Below, piece after piece: positions 10,746 through 22,448 of a DNA stretch of 64,000 nucleotides (position 1 is the stretch's first letter; each line of letters starts with the position of its first letter). The notes below the pieces were generated by a model. The model was not told the origin of the DNA. It worked only from the letters and a program-made list of their open reading frames with translations, and did no database searches. The position numbers and the translations under genes are program-made. The stretch is from Gymnopus androsaceus JB14 (taxonomy: Eukaryota; Basidiomycota; Agaricomycetes; Agaricales; Omphalotaceae): assembly GCA_009733575.1 (NCBI GenBank), contig ML769425.1, positions 178,509 through 242,508 of the forward strand, read 5' to 3'.

Positions 10746-10865
10746 AGTCTTGGCACAGTCGGCTTTTTTCACACGCCGGCTTATTGACTTCGACATATTT
10801 TCTGAGCATCGATTTTGTTGAAGTCAATAAGTCGGCGTGCGACAAAAGCCGACTAAGCCAAGACT
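10746..10865. repeat. Long imperfect hairpin, 49-bp arms
   Basis: The left arm 10746-10794 and right arm 10817-10865 are inverted repeats matching at about 43 of 49 positions, separated by a 22-nt loop. The arms contain CGGCTTTT, CACGCCG and CTTATTGACTTC. The hairpin lies upstream of the membrane-protein gene and could be a tiny foldback element or a structured regulatory or termination signal. No target duplication was recognised. Confidence 0.8.
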
Positions 10866-11542
10866 CTGTTCACATCATACACGTTTTGCTGATGCTCGCA
10901 AAGAGTCCGCGGAACCAGGACTCCGAGATAGGGGGTGTGCTTACCGTCGATGATGTCGCTCATGCTCTCAGGGAGTCAGAAAATGCTCCTTTAATTATTA
11001 TCCTCTTTATCTTTGTATTGACTAAATTAGATAGAGGTAGTTTGCATGAGGAATGCTTAAGTCGGAGGAATAGCAAACGATTGGAATCCTGACAATGATG
11101 AGGGACTCTGCGAGGGATTTGGGGATGCAGAAGGTGTTCGCGAGGTCTTCCAATGGCACTTCTTCGTGCCGTTGTACGCAGCAAATAACTGACAATGATA
11201 TCCGAGAACAGGGTTTGAGGTTTGGGGGCCTATGAAATGAGGAGGAAAGCATTTTGCAAGTGTGGACTTCATAAACCATATACATCAAAACCAGCATGAG
11301 ATACATGTACATAAGAGAAGTAGTTATGATCGAGGATAACAAAAGCAATTGCGTCGCAGGAACGCTACTAAAAAGAGTATTATGGCGTAAAACTGCTACA
11401 GTGCCCAGTCTTTTGTCACCCACGCGAAGACACAGCCGCGCCCTTTGAAGAAAACGCTAGGAATGATTCAATTTATTGATTGCCAGCAGACTCATGGCGA
11501 GCCGCCGCGATTCACATTAGCCAATGATTATGCTACTAACGT
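10866..11542. other. Intergenic region, no gene supported
   Basis: Short open frames exist on the minus strand (11022-11423 has a hydrophobic stretch; an ATG-GTAAG start-plus-donor lies near 10970), but none shows a recognisable motif or coherent splice set. Confidence 0.3.
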
Positions 11543-13046
11543 TCATTCGTTCAACCTCAGCAGCTTAATCGCTATCTCTCTTTTAAACTTGTCTCAACTC
11601 TTCTTCGTCAGCACTCCTCCTTCAAGCTCTGCAAGGAACGCCTCTCCATCCTCCATTGTCTCAAATGGATAATCAACTGAATACAGCATTCTTTCCAATC
11701 CAATTTCCTTTCTGTGAAATTCGAGTAGCGAAGGGTTGAAGGATCCGGAAGAGGTTTCCCAAATGTTGGTGAGCCAGTATGCTGAGACATTTTGGAGCAT
11801 TGGCATGCCGAGAACCCTTTGGCGGGCAATTTCTGTGTAAGGAAAGTGAGTTCAAATGAAGGGTAAATATCAAGACATTCAACACACCTTTGTTAATACG
11901 ATCTATGTCTGAGGGTATACGCTCTCCCATATGGCCTACAATAATCTTCAAATTTGGAAAACGACTGGAAAGTCATCAGGGATCTTCCAATGCGACAGGA
12001 AGATAAATGAATTTACTCAAACACCCCATTCGTACACATGCCGAGGATATGGTTCGACAGCGTTACAGCAAACTCCTGACCAGCTCCCTTTAACCAAGGA
12101 GCTTGGGAATATAGTAGAGTTGATATAGGCGCAACGTTAACCCGAGGATGGAAATACACTGGAACATCAAGCTCGGTAACTGTTCTCCAGAAGATATCGT
12201 ACTCAGGCTGATCGTAGAAGAGAAGGGTATCTAGATCCTCTCCATCGTTATTTGACGAAAGGGCCGAAACCAAGTAACGTACCGTTATCCTTTCCACTCT
12301 CTTGATAATCGTTCACCAATGCCCCCAGGAATCCTAACTCCTCCACTGTTCTTTTAAGCTCTACAGCCGCCTCCGTGGCATTGTGCATCGACAACGCAGC
12401 AAACGCACCGAACCTGTCTGTACTGTTTGATATCTGAGCTGCAAGCTCATTGTTGACGCTGATCGCCATCGATTCTGCCAGAACGGGGTCGGAGATACCT
12501 TGGATACAAGGGGATGCGCAGGAGATGACCATCTACATATGCATGAAAAAGAGAGCGTGCATTAAAGTCGCGAATGACCCAGAAGAATAGATGAAGACGT
12601 ACGTAGTCGATATTATTCTGGTCCATCTTTGCAAGTCGCTGATTTTAGACACCGTGTAATTATGAGTTCGTTGATAAATACTTCATCTGAGATCTAAACA
12701 TACCTGATTGTGGATATCGAGTAGGTTAGCATTGAGTTCTGCGTTTGTTTGACCTTCCAAAACAGTATAAATGGCCGTGGCAAGAAACATTTCAGGTGAG
12801 CACGAGCTTACCTAAAGGTGGTGCTGCAGGACTGGTTCAAGGAAAATTTATAGTCTGTACATATTTGGAGACGAGCAGCGTCTCTGAGGAACAGCGTAAT
12901 ACTCACTTCAAACCAAACTCGGGCACCGACCACGCCTCTTCCAACGCGATTGAACCATTGCCTGTATCATGCCAGTGTGTTCGACGGGCATCGATTGCAC
13001 CACTGAAGCCGAGAAAAGTCAGAATAGCGGTCGATAGTAAAATCAT
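11543..13046 (-). CDS. Secreted amidohydrolase (ACMSD / 2,3-dihydroxybenzoate decarboxylase-like family)
   Basis: The start ATG at 13046 gives a hydrophobic signal peptide (MILLSTAILTFLGFSGAIDA) followed by NGSIALEEAW, the usual opening of fungal members. After several short introns the exons give LDIHNQ, MDQNNIDYMVISCASPC, IQGISDPVLAE, FAALSMHNATEAA, YDQPEYDIFW, VPVYFHPR, GHMGERIPSD and MLYSVDYPFET. The HPR, GHMGE and DYPF motifs supply the expected metal- and substrate-binding His and Asp residues of the TIM-barrel fold. Known relatives decarboxylate or hydrolyse aromatic acids; the substrate here cannot be read. The open frame stops at a TGA at 11594-11596. The expected C-terminal tail (KFKREIAIKLLRLNE) follows in the same frame to a second stop at 11543-11545, so the TGA is a nonsense change, error or read-through site. 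Confidence 0.75.
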
Positions 13047-13307
13047 CGTTTAAAGTCGAAGGTCTAGATTAATAAAATGCTAGGACCGAGTGCACTTTAT
13101 ACCTACCCAAGTACGGCACAACAAGTAATAATGCTATAAACTATGAACTAAGCCTTCACTCGCCGGCCGCGGATGATCAAAGCGCGCGCGCGTAGAGTCC
13201 TCGTTAAGCTTAAGTAGCCGCCGTTAAGTAGCCTTAATCACCGCCCCATCTTACCCGATATGCCCTGAGCATAGTCTAAAATATATACGGCTCCACTATG
13301 AGAATTA

Positions 13308-16300
13308 TCAGCCTAGAACCCGGACATTCATGGAAAAGAAGAACATACAATCACAATCGTCGTCAAAATCAAACTTCTCCAACCGCCGATCAAGATGCCC
13401 AATTCCCAGGTCATTTGGGACATCTGTAAGGTCTTTCAAAGGACCCCATCCACCAATGTCCTTCTCTTCATCAACAAAACAACCAATTGGAGGAGATATA
13501 GGTACCGGGGCTCCTTCCATACCAAACACCCCGCCCCCACGGTTATGCTTGTATTCCACATCCAAATCAGACGTAATCTTGTAATCGCCCTTGACGCGTG
13601 CTTCACTCTCGATGAGAATTGTCGCCTGAGAGTCTTGAGACACGGGCGGAAAATAATGGACTTTTCTACGGGAGGCAGTACCAGGGAGAATAATAAGCTT
13701 CTGGGGCATCGATACAGGATGACATTCCGTATCTCCCTCTCTCGAAGAGAACAGATCAATACGATACACTTTGAGCGTATCGTCACTGCAGGTAAGATAA
13801 ACGTGTCCTGATGTCCACGATAGGGTGAAGGGAAAGTTCGACACTGAAATCGACTCTTTTCGGCCCAAATTAATTCGTGTACGATGAATTAATCGGGGCG
13901 GACTTCTTGTCGTCCTACTTTCGGAGAGTCGATAGGTTAGAACAAGTAAGGCAACATTAACTCCTTCTGGGCTTGGCTTTTTACCGACAATAGGTTTGCG
14001 CTGGCCTTCAAAGGAAGCAATGAAAAGGTAGCGCCCACATTCTGAAAACTTGCATTTGACCGATAAGTGTACACCTGCAACAATACATGAGATATATATA
14101 AAACAATGTCGCTGTAGAACGCGCTTACTATATGCAGTGGACAACCGCAGTTTCCTAATAAAGTATGACTGACATAAAAAGTCTGCGAATAAAACATCGC
14201 CTCTACCAATGGGCCATATAATGAGGGGCTTGGTGGGATGGATTACGGGCGGGGAATTATAGAGAGTGACCGGGAGCTCTTGAGCAAAATGAAAGATCCT
14301 TCTCGAATGCGTTGAAGATGGACCAGTGAAAAATTACCGATATCGAAGCTTTGAGATCTGGGGCTGTTTTCCGAAGGGTAGGAGGTCCATAGGCATAGTA
14401 AGCGTATGCCTCTTCATCTTCATCTTCCTCTCCGGCTTCCTCGTCATACCATCTACCGTACCCAACCACATCCTGTGGATCAAATTCTACATCGGAGTTA
14501 CCCTCGTCGGCATCTTTCGTCTTTGAAGCTGAATCATCATCATCATCCGATTCCTCTGAATCTAAATCGTCAGATGAACTATCGCTTTCGTATAGATCTT
14601 CAGCAGGACCAGCCCAAGGAGTAACCTTGTCTTCTTCAAACTCGGCTCCATCCGGCACATCCGTTTCGCCCTCACTCCAAGACTCGTACGCTTCAATTTC
14701 CGAGTCTTCTGATTCCGACTCGGATGAAGTAGAAGAGTCTTGGCTTTGGCTTTCTACCGAAGAGACCGAAGAGCTGTCATCATCCATTAGATTGGCTTCC
14801 TCCAATGCATTGAAATCAACTCCAAAGCCGGTTACGGTTTCGTCGACAATACCGGACGTCTTGATATCCTCTTGCTTTACTCGGCGTCTAGTGGCCAGAA
14901 CAACGTATGGGCCACGAACGGTAAATTCCTCCACATAAGGGTAGTGGTTGGTAGAGCTATCAGGACCATGATCTTCAAGAAGAGGTTTGTAATTCATATC
15001 ATCCTTCAACGCAAAGAGTTTAGTACCGATCCTCATGTACTGGCAATCGGAGCTGAATGCTGCTAGTAATGCTCTCCCAACGCGCTTTCGGTGCGAAGAT
15101 TCGGTCAAGGTAGTGGCATAGATGGGCCAGGAGGAATCACTTTCATGTACTGTAATTATCTGGGTGTTTTCCAGCGTCACAGCATCGGTAGAGGACGACT
15201 CGATTGACCAATGTTCGCATGTAAAAGTCAATGTACTGCCTGAGTTATCACGGGCGCTGAAATCCAAGTTTCATTAATACATCTTCGAACTGAACTGAAC
15301 TGTTCAACTCACTTTAGACGCAAAACCTTCATCTTGTCACCCGCCGATGATATCCCTTCAAAAGAGGGTCCAGGCTCCGCAGTCACGCTACCCTCCCTCT
15401 CAAAACAGAAACTCCGATATCGACCTTTCAACACGGACAAAAAGTTGCGAGGCCCAAGAGCACCCCACCAACAATCGGTCAATTTCCCCACTGCAACGAG
15501 CAAACAAGCACTTTGGTTTATCGCACCGAGTGCACGCAAGGAAATGCCTCCAATCATGGATAAATCTACGATAACATGCCCAAAGGCGACGTGCGTTGGT
15601 AGATTCATGTCCATGGATAAGCCACGAAGGAAACACCCGAACGAGGAACCACAGCTTGGTGCAAAATTCACATTCGCACATGGTGGTCCAGCGGAAGATC
15701 CCAAATCGGTTTTCTAGCCATAGGCTTTGGATTTGGATAAAGGTCTGGAAGTTGGAAGACCTAATAAAGCTGGTGATCTCTCCTCGCGTCTCATCATCAC
15801 CTGGGACTTCATCGAAATGTTTATCCCAGTATTTTGCCGCGTAAAGAAGGAATAAGTGATCTTTGACAGGCGCACCGCTCGAATCCAGCCAATAGCCTTC
15901 TTCATGGCGGCAGAGGCAATGCGCGTATCGGGGTTGACGGAGGTATGTCAAACAAGCCCGAGCAGAGAATTTCGGGCCGATGATAAGCTCAGATGGAAGA
16001 ATCCCGAAAGACTTTTCCACCAGACTTGCGCAAAAAGTCTCGAACTGTGGAGTGAAAAAGACGACAGGTGCAGTCGTCTGAGCCTGTGATAGTGTTCACT
16101 TGAATCAACGGCGCAAAAAGCTTGCGTAGATGAGCGTCGTAAGGCATATTTCCGGATTCCAGGGAGCTGGATTCGTCGGTGGATAGTATGCCTATAGCTT
16201 CTCGGAGCTCTGACATTAAAAGAGGACGCCTTGCGAATGCAATCAATGAAAACACTTGGCTATGGAGCAGATTCAGCATCGTTACAAGGACAGAGGATAA

Positions 16301-18272
16301 TACTTCCTCACCATACTAAACTCCGTTGATGCTGTTCAAATCGTCCAAATATCCGACGATAATACTCATCCAACGTCGCCGGTAGGCCATCCTCAACAAG
16401 CCTTTTAACCTCCATAGGACTGCTAGCCTCTTCACGAAGAGTATTAACCATCAGATTAACCCAAAGGAAATTACTCTCTCCCCGCTGCTGGATCTTCATC
16501 AAAAGAAGAGACTTTTCCTCCTCCGTTGCAACAAGGTCCTGGAGCTCTGTGGTAAGGCTCGTCAGGAAAATTCCAACGTCCGCTTTCATGTACTCGTGAA
16601 AGCTGCAGATTGTGTACTGCTCCATCTTCGTCCTGATCAAAGGTCGATCTTGGCTGCTGAACCACAACCGAACGATAGTTGGGTGTTTACTAGCCAAGTC
16701 GACGAGGAAATTGATGACGGTGCAGCTTCCGGCCACCTATCTTTGACGCATTCCTCATCGAGACCGTCGAACAAGAGGTACACAGTCTCAAACTCTTGTA
16801 TTAACGCGGTAAGGAACGCAGAGAGATTATCAAACGTGCGGGCGCCTTGAGACTTGGCATAAAGATCGTCCGAAATTTTATGGTGGTAGGTCAAGTAGGA
16901 GCTGGTAATAAGCTGAGCGGCAAGTAGGACGAAGGGTTTCCACCGCCGGTGTAGGGTCGATCGAATTGGTAGAAAAGATAGGCTAAAGCAACGGAAGGTT
17001 GAGCGTTCAACAGTTTTCGGACAACTTGGGAGCAGAGGATGGATTTCCCTGTACCAGGAGGAGCGTGACACCATAGAATCGGAGGGTGATTTCACAGCCT
17101 GCTCCCAGTTGGAATAGTCTTTGTTATCCAAAAGCCATGTGCATGTCCCGCTAAAATGAGACCGTAGATTCATATCGTGTCGGTTCTGGTTGGACTCTAT
17201 GGCTTCCCTAGAATCGAGCCAGGAGGAAATGTTGTAGTATCGTTCATCTACATCCGGGTCGTCAAAGAGTTGAAACACGTAGTTGTTTTGTAGACACTTA
17301 CTATGTCGGTCATCCTGGTACAACTCCCGAAATTCACGTTGTGCTTGACGCTCGACCTGTGCTTCTAAACGCTCTAGTCCAGCTTCCATACGTTCGCGTT
17401 TAGCGTTTTCCTGTTCGCCTCTGGTAATTCTAGCCTCTACTATAGGTGCAAGCTTTTCGATGGCTTCCACGTAGCTTCCAATATCGCGAATACTCTCGTC
17501 GAGTTTGTTCGTCGGCAAATGAGGTTGCTACACGCAAAAGTGACTTTATACCTGTGGATCTGAAATCAGCGCTGAAGCCCGGAGCTATATCAGCGCTCGT
17601 CTAGGCGTGCTTACCGAATTGATCACATTCCCGGTCAACTCTAGACCAGAAACGAAAGATCTCTACATAAGTCTTGCAAAGAAGATCTTGCAAGATGGTC
17701 GAATCTCTATAAATATCCTCGTATTCAGTAATGCGTTGTAGGATCACAGTTAGGGCGCGCAGTTGGTTTTTAATCGAGTCAAAGAGAGTTGCACATCGAT
17801 CGATGCCCTGTACAAGCGAAGGGATTTGAGTACTAGGAAGAGCAGCAGGGGCTCTAAAACGAACCTCAAGTATCACTCTTACTGCACCCCAGACTATGGC
17901 TGCAGGAAGTGAATAGCTAACTGGAAAAAAATTATCGGTTAATCAGCGTTAGTGCCTGACGAATGGAGGAAAAGTTTGGGCGCGCCCGAGGTCGGAATCC
18001 GGAAGGTAAACCAACATACCGAGATTATCAATGACACCAAAATACTCTTTCAAAGCAGCAACCACTGGCGATAAAACTTTCTTGATGATCCTCCTCGAAG
18101 TCCGCCGCGACGCTCTTTCTTCTGCATGAGCAATTACATCGTTCAGAGACTCCGGGGTTACCGGAGACTCGGAATTGTAACAAGCGAGCAGAAACTTGCT
18201 CTTCTTCTTGTGTGAGGGTAGACTCTGGAGATATTCGTCCAGCGCGCGCTGGAAAGTGGTCGTACTAGCCAT
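13308..18272 (-). CDS. NACHT-domain STAND protein (NLR-like), possibly frameshifted
   Basis: The start ATG at 18272 opens with MASTTTFQRALDEYLQSLP, a helical N-terminal domain of the type preceding NACHT in agaric STAND proteins (exons near 18272-17950 and 17876-17601). A coiled coil (RMEAGLERLEAQVERQAQ, about 17400) leads to the NACHT core: the Walker A APPGTGKS (17041-17064), a Walker-B-like YLLFDGLDEEC (about 16770), then RLWFSSQ. A winged-helix-like part has RRPLLMSELREAI and LFHSTVRDFLR (about 16230-16050). The C-terminal third (from 15267) has a long acidic Ser/Asp/Glu tract (14800-14400) and beta-rich sequence ending at 13308. Four places need single-base frame changes (about 17080, 16955, 16735, 15474), each with conserved sequence resuming in the new frame. 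Such proteins are linked to fungal non-self recognition and programmed cell death; that role is family knowledge only. Confidence 0.65.
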
Positions 18273-18499
18273 CTACTCGTTGAAAGAAAGAAAGAAAGCG
18301 GATAGATCTTCGAGATTCACCCTGACATCACGGAGATATGACTGTCATCATTGACAGACCGCGACCACTTTATCAGATGATGAATAGAAAAAAAACGCTG
18401 TGATGGCACTGGTTTGGACTGGCGCCTCGCCGACTTGGCAATCTATACTTAAAGAGTATGGATGATTGAACCGATACAACTCTTTTTGGTCTGCTAAAC
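18273..18499. promoter_or_regulatory. Short shared promoter between NACHT and AAA ATPase genes
   Basis: Only 227 bp separate the two divergent start codons. The region includes a GAAAGAAAGAAAG purine tract next to the NACHT start and a TATACTTAAAG-like segment (about 18446) next to the ATPase start. Shared control is inferred from spacing only. Confidence 0.5.
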
Positions 18500-20851
18500 A
18501 TGGCTTCGCAGGAAGGTAAAGAAAAGACAACGACGACAGAGTCGAATGAAAAGACGGAACAAAACAAACTTATCGCGCGCTATGACCAATAGTAAGTCCT
18601 TTTCTCCCTCAACTTTGATCAATGATTTTTCTAATGCGTCCAAAAGTTTCGATTTGTAGGCTCAATTCTTCTGAAATCCAATCTCAACTAAATTCTTGTA
18701 GGCGGACCTTTTCACAGACCCTGCGGAAAACAGCCAAACCTGTAGCAAAACACCGCGGAAAGAAGCAGCCAATACTAGTTGTCCGACGAATCATCGATTA
18801 CAAGGGGCGACTTGCAGCTACTGAGGTTGATATCAAGAGCCCAGCATTGGCAGAAGTACTAAGGGAGATCAACAAGGATGTAGACGGGCTTACATTGAAC
18901 AAAAGTCCACCAGTTGTGCGTTAACCAGTCAATTCTGCTACCTCCTTTTATCCGTTCTAACTTGATTTTACAAGGCTGACCCGCAACTATTCTTCTTCTC
19001 CCGATTCAGTCTCAACGACAGACTCGTCGCGGAACGCGCTAAGGATACTCCCGATGAAGCTCTCATCTCCGACCTTGATATTGCTATGCAATTTATCGAA
19101 GCAGATCACAACCAAAACATCGCCGACTACAGTCTCATGACTGCGAAACAAGAGATCACATATGATCTTCTCTGGGCCCTCCTACCTCCCAATGCGCTCG
19201 TATATCATTTTCATCAGTACACCGAACAGCCCCAAATCTTAAAAGTCAAACAAGTAGAATATCGCCGTCCACCAGACCGGCCTGACTATGCTATAGTCTA
19301 TTGCGACATCATCAGCAACGACGGAAACTTTTTTGGACTGGCCCAGGTGCCTATTGAGATTGAAATATTCACGGGAGCCAGAATTATTCAGGATCTACCT
19401 GTATTTCCTCTCGCGTTCCATGAGAAGGCGACAGAACTCCGAGAACACTCGTTGAAGCGAGGGAAGAGATTCGTGTCTATGGAATCATATACCTACCACG
19501 AAATCAACGGGCCCGTTATTCAGGAGCAAATCACTCAACAGAATGAAGTAAAGTGGTTCAAAATTAATGCAAGTCCTCTAAATTACCCTCTGGCCCGTCG
19601 CATTCTAACGTCGAATACCTAGTCCTACGGTCGAGTTATGATTGATCCAGTCGCATTCCGTCGCTTCGAGCCTAACCGCAACTACAACTTTTCAGTCTTT
19701 CGACGACTCGACCGCGCTACTCTCACTGATGAGCAGCTCATGATCTGCAACCCTGTCGTTTACGGGTTCTGCTTTGGAATCAAGAAATGGGGTAAACTCG
19801 AACGTTTTCTTTTGCTGTTAGAGCATGTCTTTCTTATCCACTTTACAGGTGGTTTCGCCATGGACCGTCTCAAAGACATCGTATGGTCCGATGAACCTTT
19901 TGATTTCCTTGTGCTTGGGCAGAAACAGAAAACACTCATCTCTGCCCTCGTTCGACAACACGTCACCCATAATGAGTCCGAATCCCAATTTGACGATATT
20001 GTCAAAGGTAAAGGAAAAGGTCTCGTCGGTCTGTTATCTGGAAGACCAGGATGCGGAAAGACCTTGACTGCTGAAGCTATAGCTGAGAAGACGCACCGGG
20101 CTTTGTATGTCGTCAGCGCCGGTGAACTGGGAACTCAGCCGAAAGACGTCGATGAGCGATTGACGTTGATTCTGCAGTTGGCTCAGTCGTTGGCGTTGCG
20201 TGCTTCTCCTTGACTGAGGCCGAAGTATTCTTGCAGCGGAGAGATTTCACGGATCTAGCCAGAAACGCACTAGTGTCAATCTTTTTACGACAGCTAGAAT
20301 ACTATCAGGGCGTGCTCATTCTCACTACCAACTTGCTTAACCATATAGATGCTGCGTTTGAAAGTAGGTCTTTCTTTTATTAATATTACTGCGTCCAGAT
20401 GCGATTGTGAACTGACGTCTACTAGGTCGAATCCATTTTTCCATCCAATACCCCGATCTCGATTATAATGCCCGAAGACTGATCTGGAATACCTTTTTCG
20501 TCAAGGTTCTGGGTAGTTCAGGCGCAGCGGAAGCTATCAGCTCGACAGATCTCGATCGTCTCGCAGGGTATCCGCTTAATGGACGTCAGGTAGGCTTGCT
20601 TTACTGTCTAGCTCATTCCCATGTCGCTGATTTGGTTTTTACACTATATGTAGATTAAGAACATGGTTGGAAGTGCACAAGCCATTGCATTAGACAACAA
20701 TGCTTCGCTGACGGTGGAACACGTAGATACTGTTCTTGATGTGGTCAATAGTTGGAATGGTGCGAGCTCGGAGGATCGATTGTTGGATGCGGGATTTGAG
20801 AAGGGTTTGGAGGGAGGTGGACAGGCTGCTGAGGTGGATCTTTTACTATGA
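18500..20851 (+). CDS. AAA+ ATPase with DUF7025-type N-terminal domain
   Basis: Starts MASQEGKEKTTTTESNEK. Intron joints give LVVRRIIDYKGR, then ADPQLFFFSRFSLNDRL, EITYDLLWALLPPNALVY, ARIIQDLPVFPL, GRVMIDPVAFRRFEPN, and ICNPVVYGFCFG joined to GFAMDRLKDIVW. This is the N-terminal region of a widespread filamentous-fungal ATPase family. The AAA core follows: Walker A GRPGCGKT (20041-20064), YVVSAGELGTQP, EAEVFLQRRDFTDLARNAL, sensor-1 ILTTN and the arginine-finger region FESRIHF after an intron. The C-terminal lid holds LNGRQ and IKNMVGSAQAIAL. An apparent TAG at 19620-19622 disappears if a GC-AG intron (19569-19622, donor GCAAGT) is removed. Near Walker B, two extra T residues (about 20190 and 20215) disrupt an otherwise recognisable VLLLDEAEV motif. 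The substrate is unknown. Confidence 0.7.
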
Positions 20852-21279
20852 TATTTGGTATTTGGGATATAGGACTTTTGTACTGCGGAAATTCGGATGC
20901 AGATGGATTTAGATGTAGATGCTATTCTGACATGTACTCCCACACGGGTTGCTTTTACCCGAGACCAACACTGCTTCCCCGCCTCCCATTCACCAAATCT
21001 TGCTCCATTAGCCTTGAATTCACTCTCCCTCGAAGCACTGTACATCGGCTTCGTGTAAGGATGAAGTCACTGCACTCAGTGCTGCGGGCAGCGGGGCCAA
21101 GTGAATGAAGGTGAATGATCGGTAACTGGCAGGCGGCAGTTGCTCCCCGGCGTTTATTCCACGCTCCACTTTTTAAAGATGGGCTCGGAATTGAATCCAA
21201 CTTTTTCCTTCCTGCTCTTGACCCTCACAACCGATTCTCCCAAACTCGCTCTCTCTCTTTCATTTCGATTATCTTTGCA

Positions 21280-21857
21280 ATGAAGTTTGCCAGCAGCACC
21301 ATCCTCGCCAGCGCCCTTGTTCTTCTCACTCCTGCTGCGGTCATTGCACAGGATGTTTCCTCGGCGGAGTCATCTGCCATTGTCTGCTGTTTCCAGCGTA
21401 TTATCGAATGATGGAGGTTCTGTTACCGTGATTGAAGGGTGAGTAAACAGTAGAACGAAGATCTTCAATAAATATCAGCTTGAATAACGCGCCTTTTTCT
21501 TTCATCTCAGTCACACCATCACTATTCCTTCCGGCTTGTCAATCCCTGCGATCCCTACCCAGTTCCTATCAGACACATCCCTCCTCGACCCGTTGATTTC
21601 ATCTTTGACCGCCACTTTGACCGGATCGTTGGCCTCTGAAGCTTCTTCTATTCTTAACCAAGTCACCGGCGCAGCTGCTAGCGCTGCTTCTGGCGCTGCT
21701 TCATGGCGCTTCTTCAGGTGCTCAGCGCTGCTACTTCAGGTGCAGTGCTAGTACCACGGGAAGCTCGGGTAATGGAGCGTTGAGCGTGAATGCTGGAGCT
21801 TTGGGATTGATGGCTTCGGTTGGTGCTGGAGTTGCTGCGGGAATGTGGTTGTTGTAG
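21280..21857 (+). CDS. Small secreted Ser/Ala-rich protein with GPI-type tail
   Basis: ATG at 21280 gives a clear signal peptide (MKFASSTILASALVLLTPAA, cleavage near AVIAQD). A Ser/Val-rich segment follows and then an intron (21439-21510, GTGAGT...TCTCAG). Exon 2 encodes ITIPSGLSIPAIPTQFL, then Ala/Ser/Gly-rich sequence, ending in a hydrophobic tail (GALGLMASVGAGVAAGMWLL, stop 21855-21857). This is the layout of a GPI-anchored wall or surface protein. Frame changes are needed near 21375 and between 21700 and 21750 to connect signal peptide and tail, so the copy is either frameshifted or contains base-call indels in its repetitive GCTGCTTC-type tracts. No enzymatic domain. Confidence 0.55.
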
Positions 21858-22065
21858 GAGGTCTGAGTCCCGGATCCCGAGGAGCTGCTTGTTTTTCCAA
21901 GTTACTCGCTCGCATCACTCATTCACAGACGATCCATGTATGTATCCTTACATAGTTATACACGGACTACGGACATTATTTCGTATCGTATCTGGTTTTG
22001 AATGCTCAAGTTGACTCATTTGCAAAGTTCCAATTGAAACACCTGTGTAGTGGATCATCTTACAT

Positions 22066-22171
22066 GGCGAGATGGCCGAGTGGTCTAAGGCGCTAGAATC
22101 AGGTCTGCCACATACATAAGTATCCCTGCATCTAGTCATTCGTGGCGTGGGTTCGAATCCCACTCTCGTCA
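22066..22171 (+). tRNA. tRNA-Leu(CAG) with intron
   Basis: The acceptor stem GGCGAGA (22066-22072) pairs with TCTCGTC (22164-22170), followed by discriminator A. D-arm TGGCCGAGTGGTCTAAGGCGC has the class II (Leu/Ser) form. Anticodon stem CTAGA/TCTAG encloses ATCAGG and A, giving anticodon CAG at 22100-22102. An intron of 26 nt (22104-22129) lies one base 3' of the anticodon, the canonical place. A short variable arm and a perfect T-arm (GTGGG TTCGAAT CCCAC) follow. It would read CUG codons as leucine. Confidence 0.95.
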
Positions 22172-22448
22172 ATAGCTTTAGCAGTGCTTGTGTCTACATT
22201 TGTTCTATATTTTTTTGGGGACCATTTGTAATCGTACAACATGCGCACCTTCAGAGATAAAATTATGGATATTGGTATTGTGCATTGAGTTAATACACAA
22301 AAAAAGAATACTACAATAGACATCAAGCTATAGACTATAGCTCATTAAAAATGAAACCTACCTACTAATGCTAATAATATACACAGGGCGCACGCAAGCG
22401 CGCAGACACAGAGGATAAACAAGACTGCCACAGAACATACCATCGTAT

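Noticed and set aside
13330..13811. Plus-strand open frames opposite the NACHT C-terminus
   Set aside because: They mirror the minus-strand coding sequence, which has conserved motifs and proper introns.
14257..15267. Treating the 336-codon acidic frame as a separate gene
   Set aside because: Its start is only an internal Met. The upstream exon (ending KMKVLRLK) has a GTGAGT donor and splices to it in frame, so it is part of the NACHT gene.
19086..19622. AAA ATPase N-terminal region as a separate short gene ending at TAG 19620-19622
   Set aside because: The TAG is the acceptor end of a GC-AG intron; joining KIN to SYGRVMIDP recovers the family pattern.
21948..22172. Minus-strand frame MTRVGFEPTPRMTRC over 21948-22172
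   Set aside because: It is the antisense of the tRNA-Leu gene; GFEPTP-type peptides are a known artefact of tRNA T-arms read in reverse.
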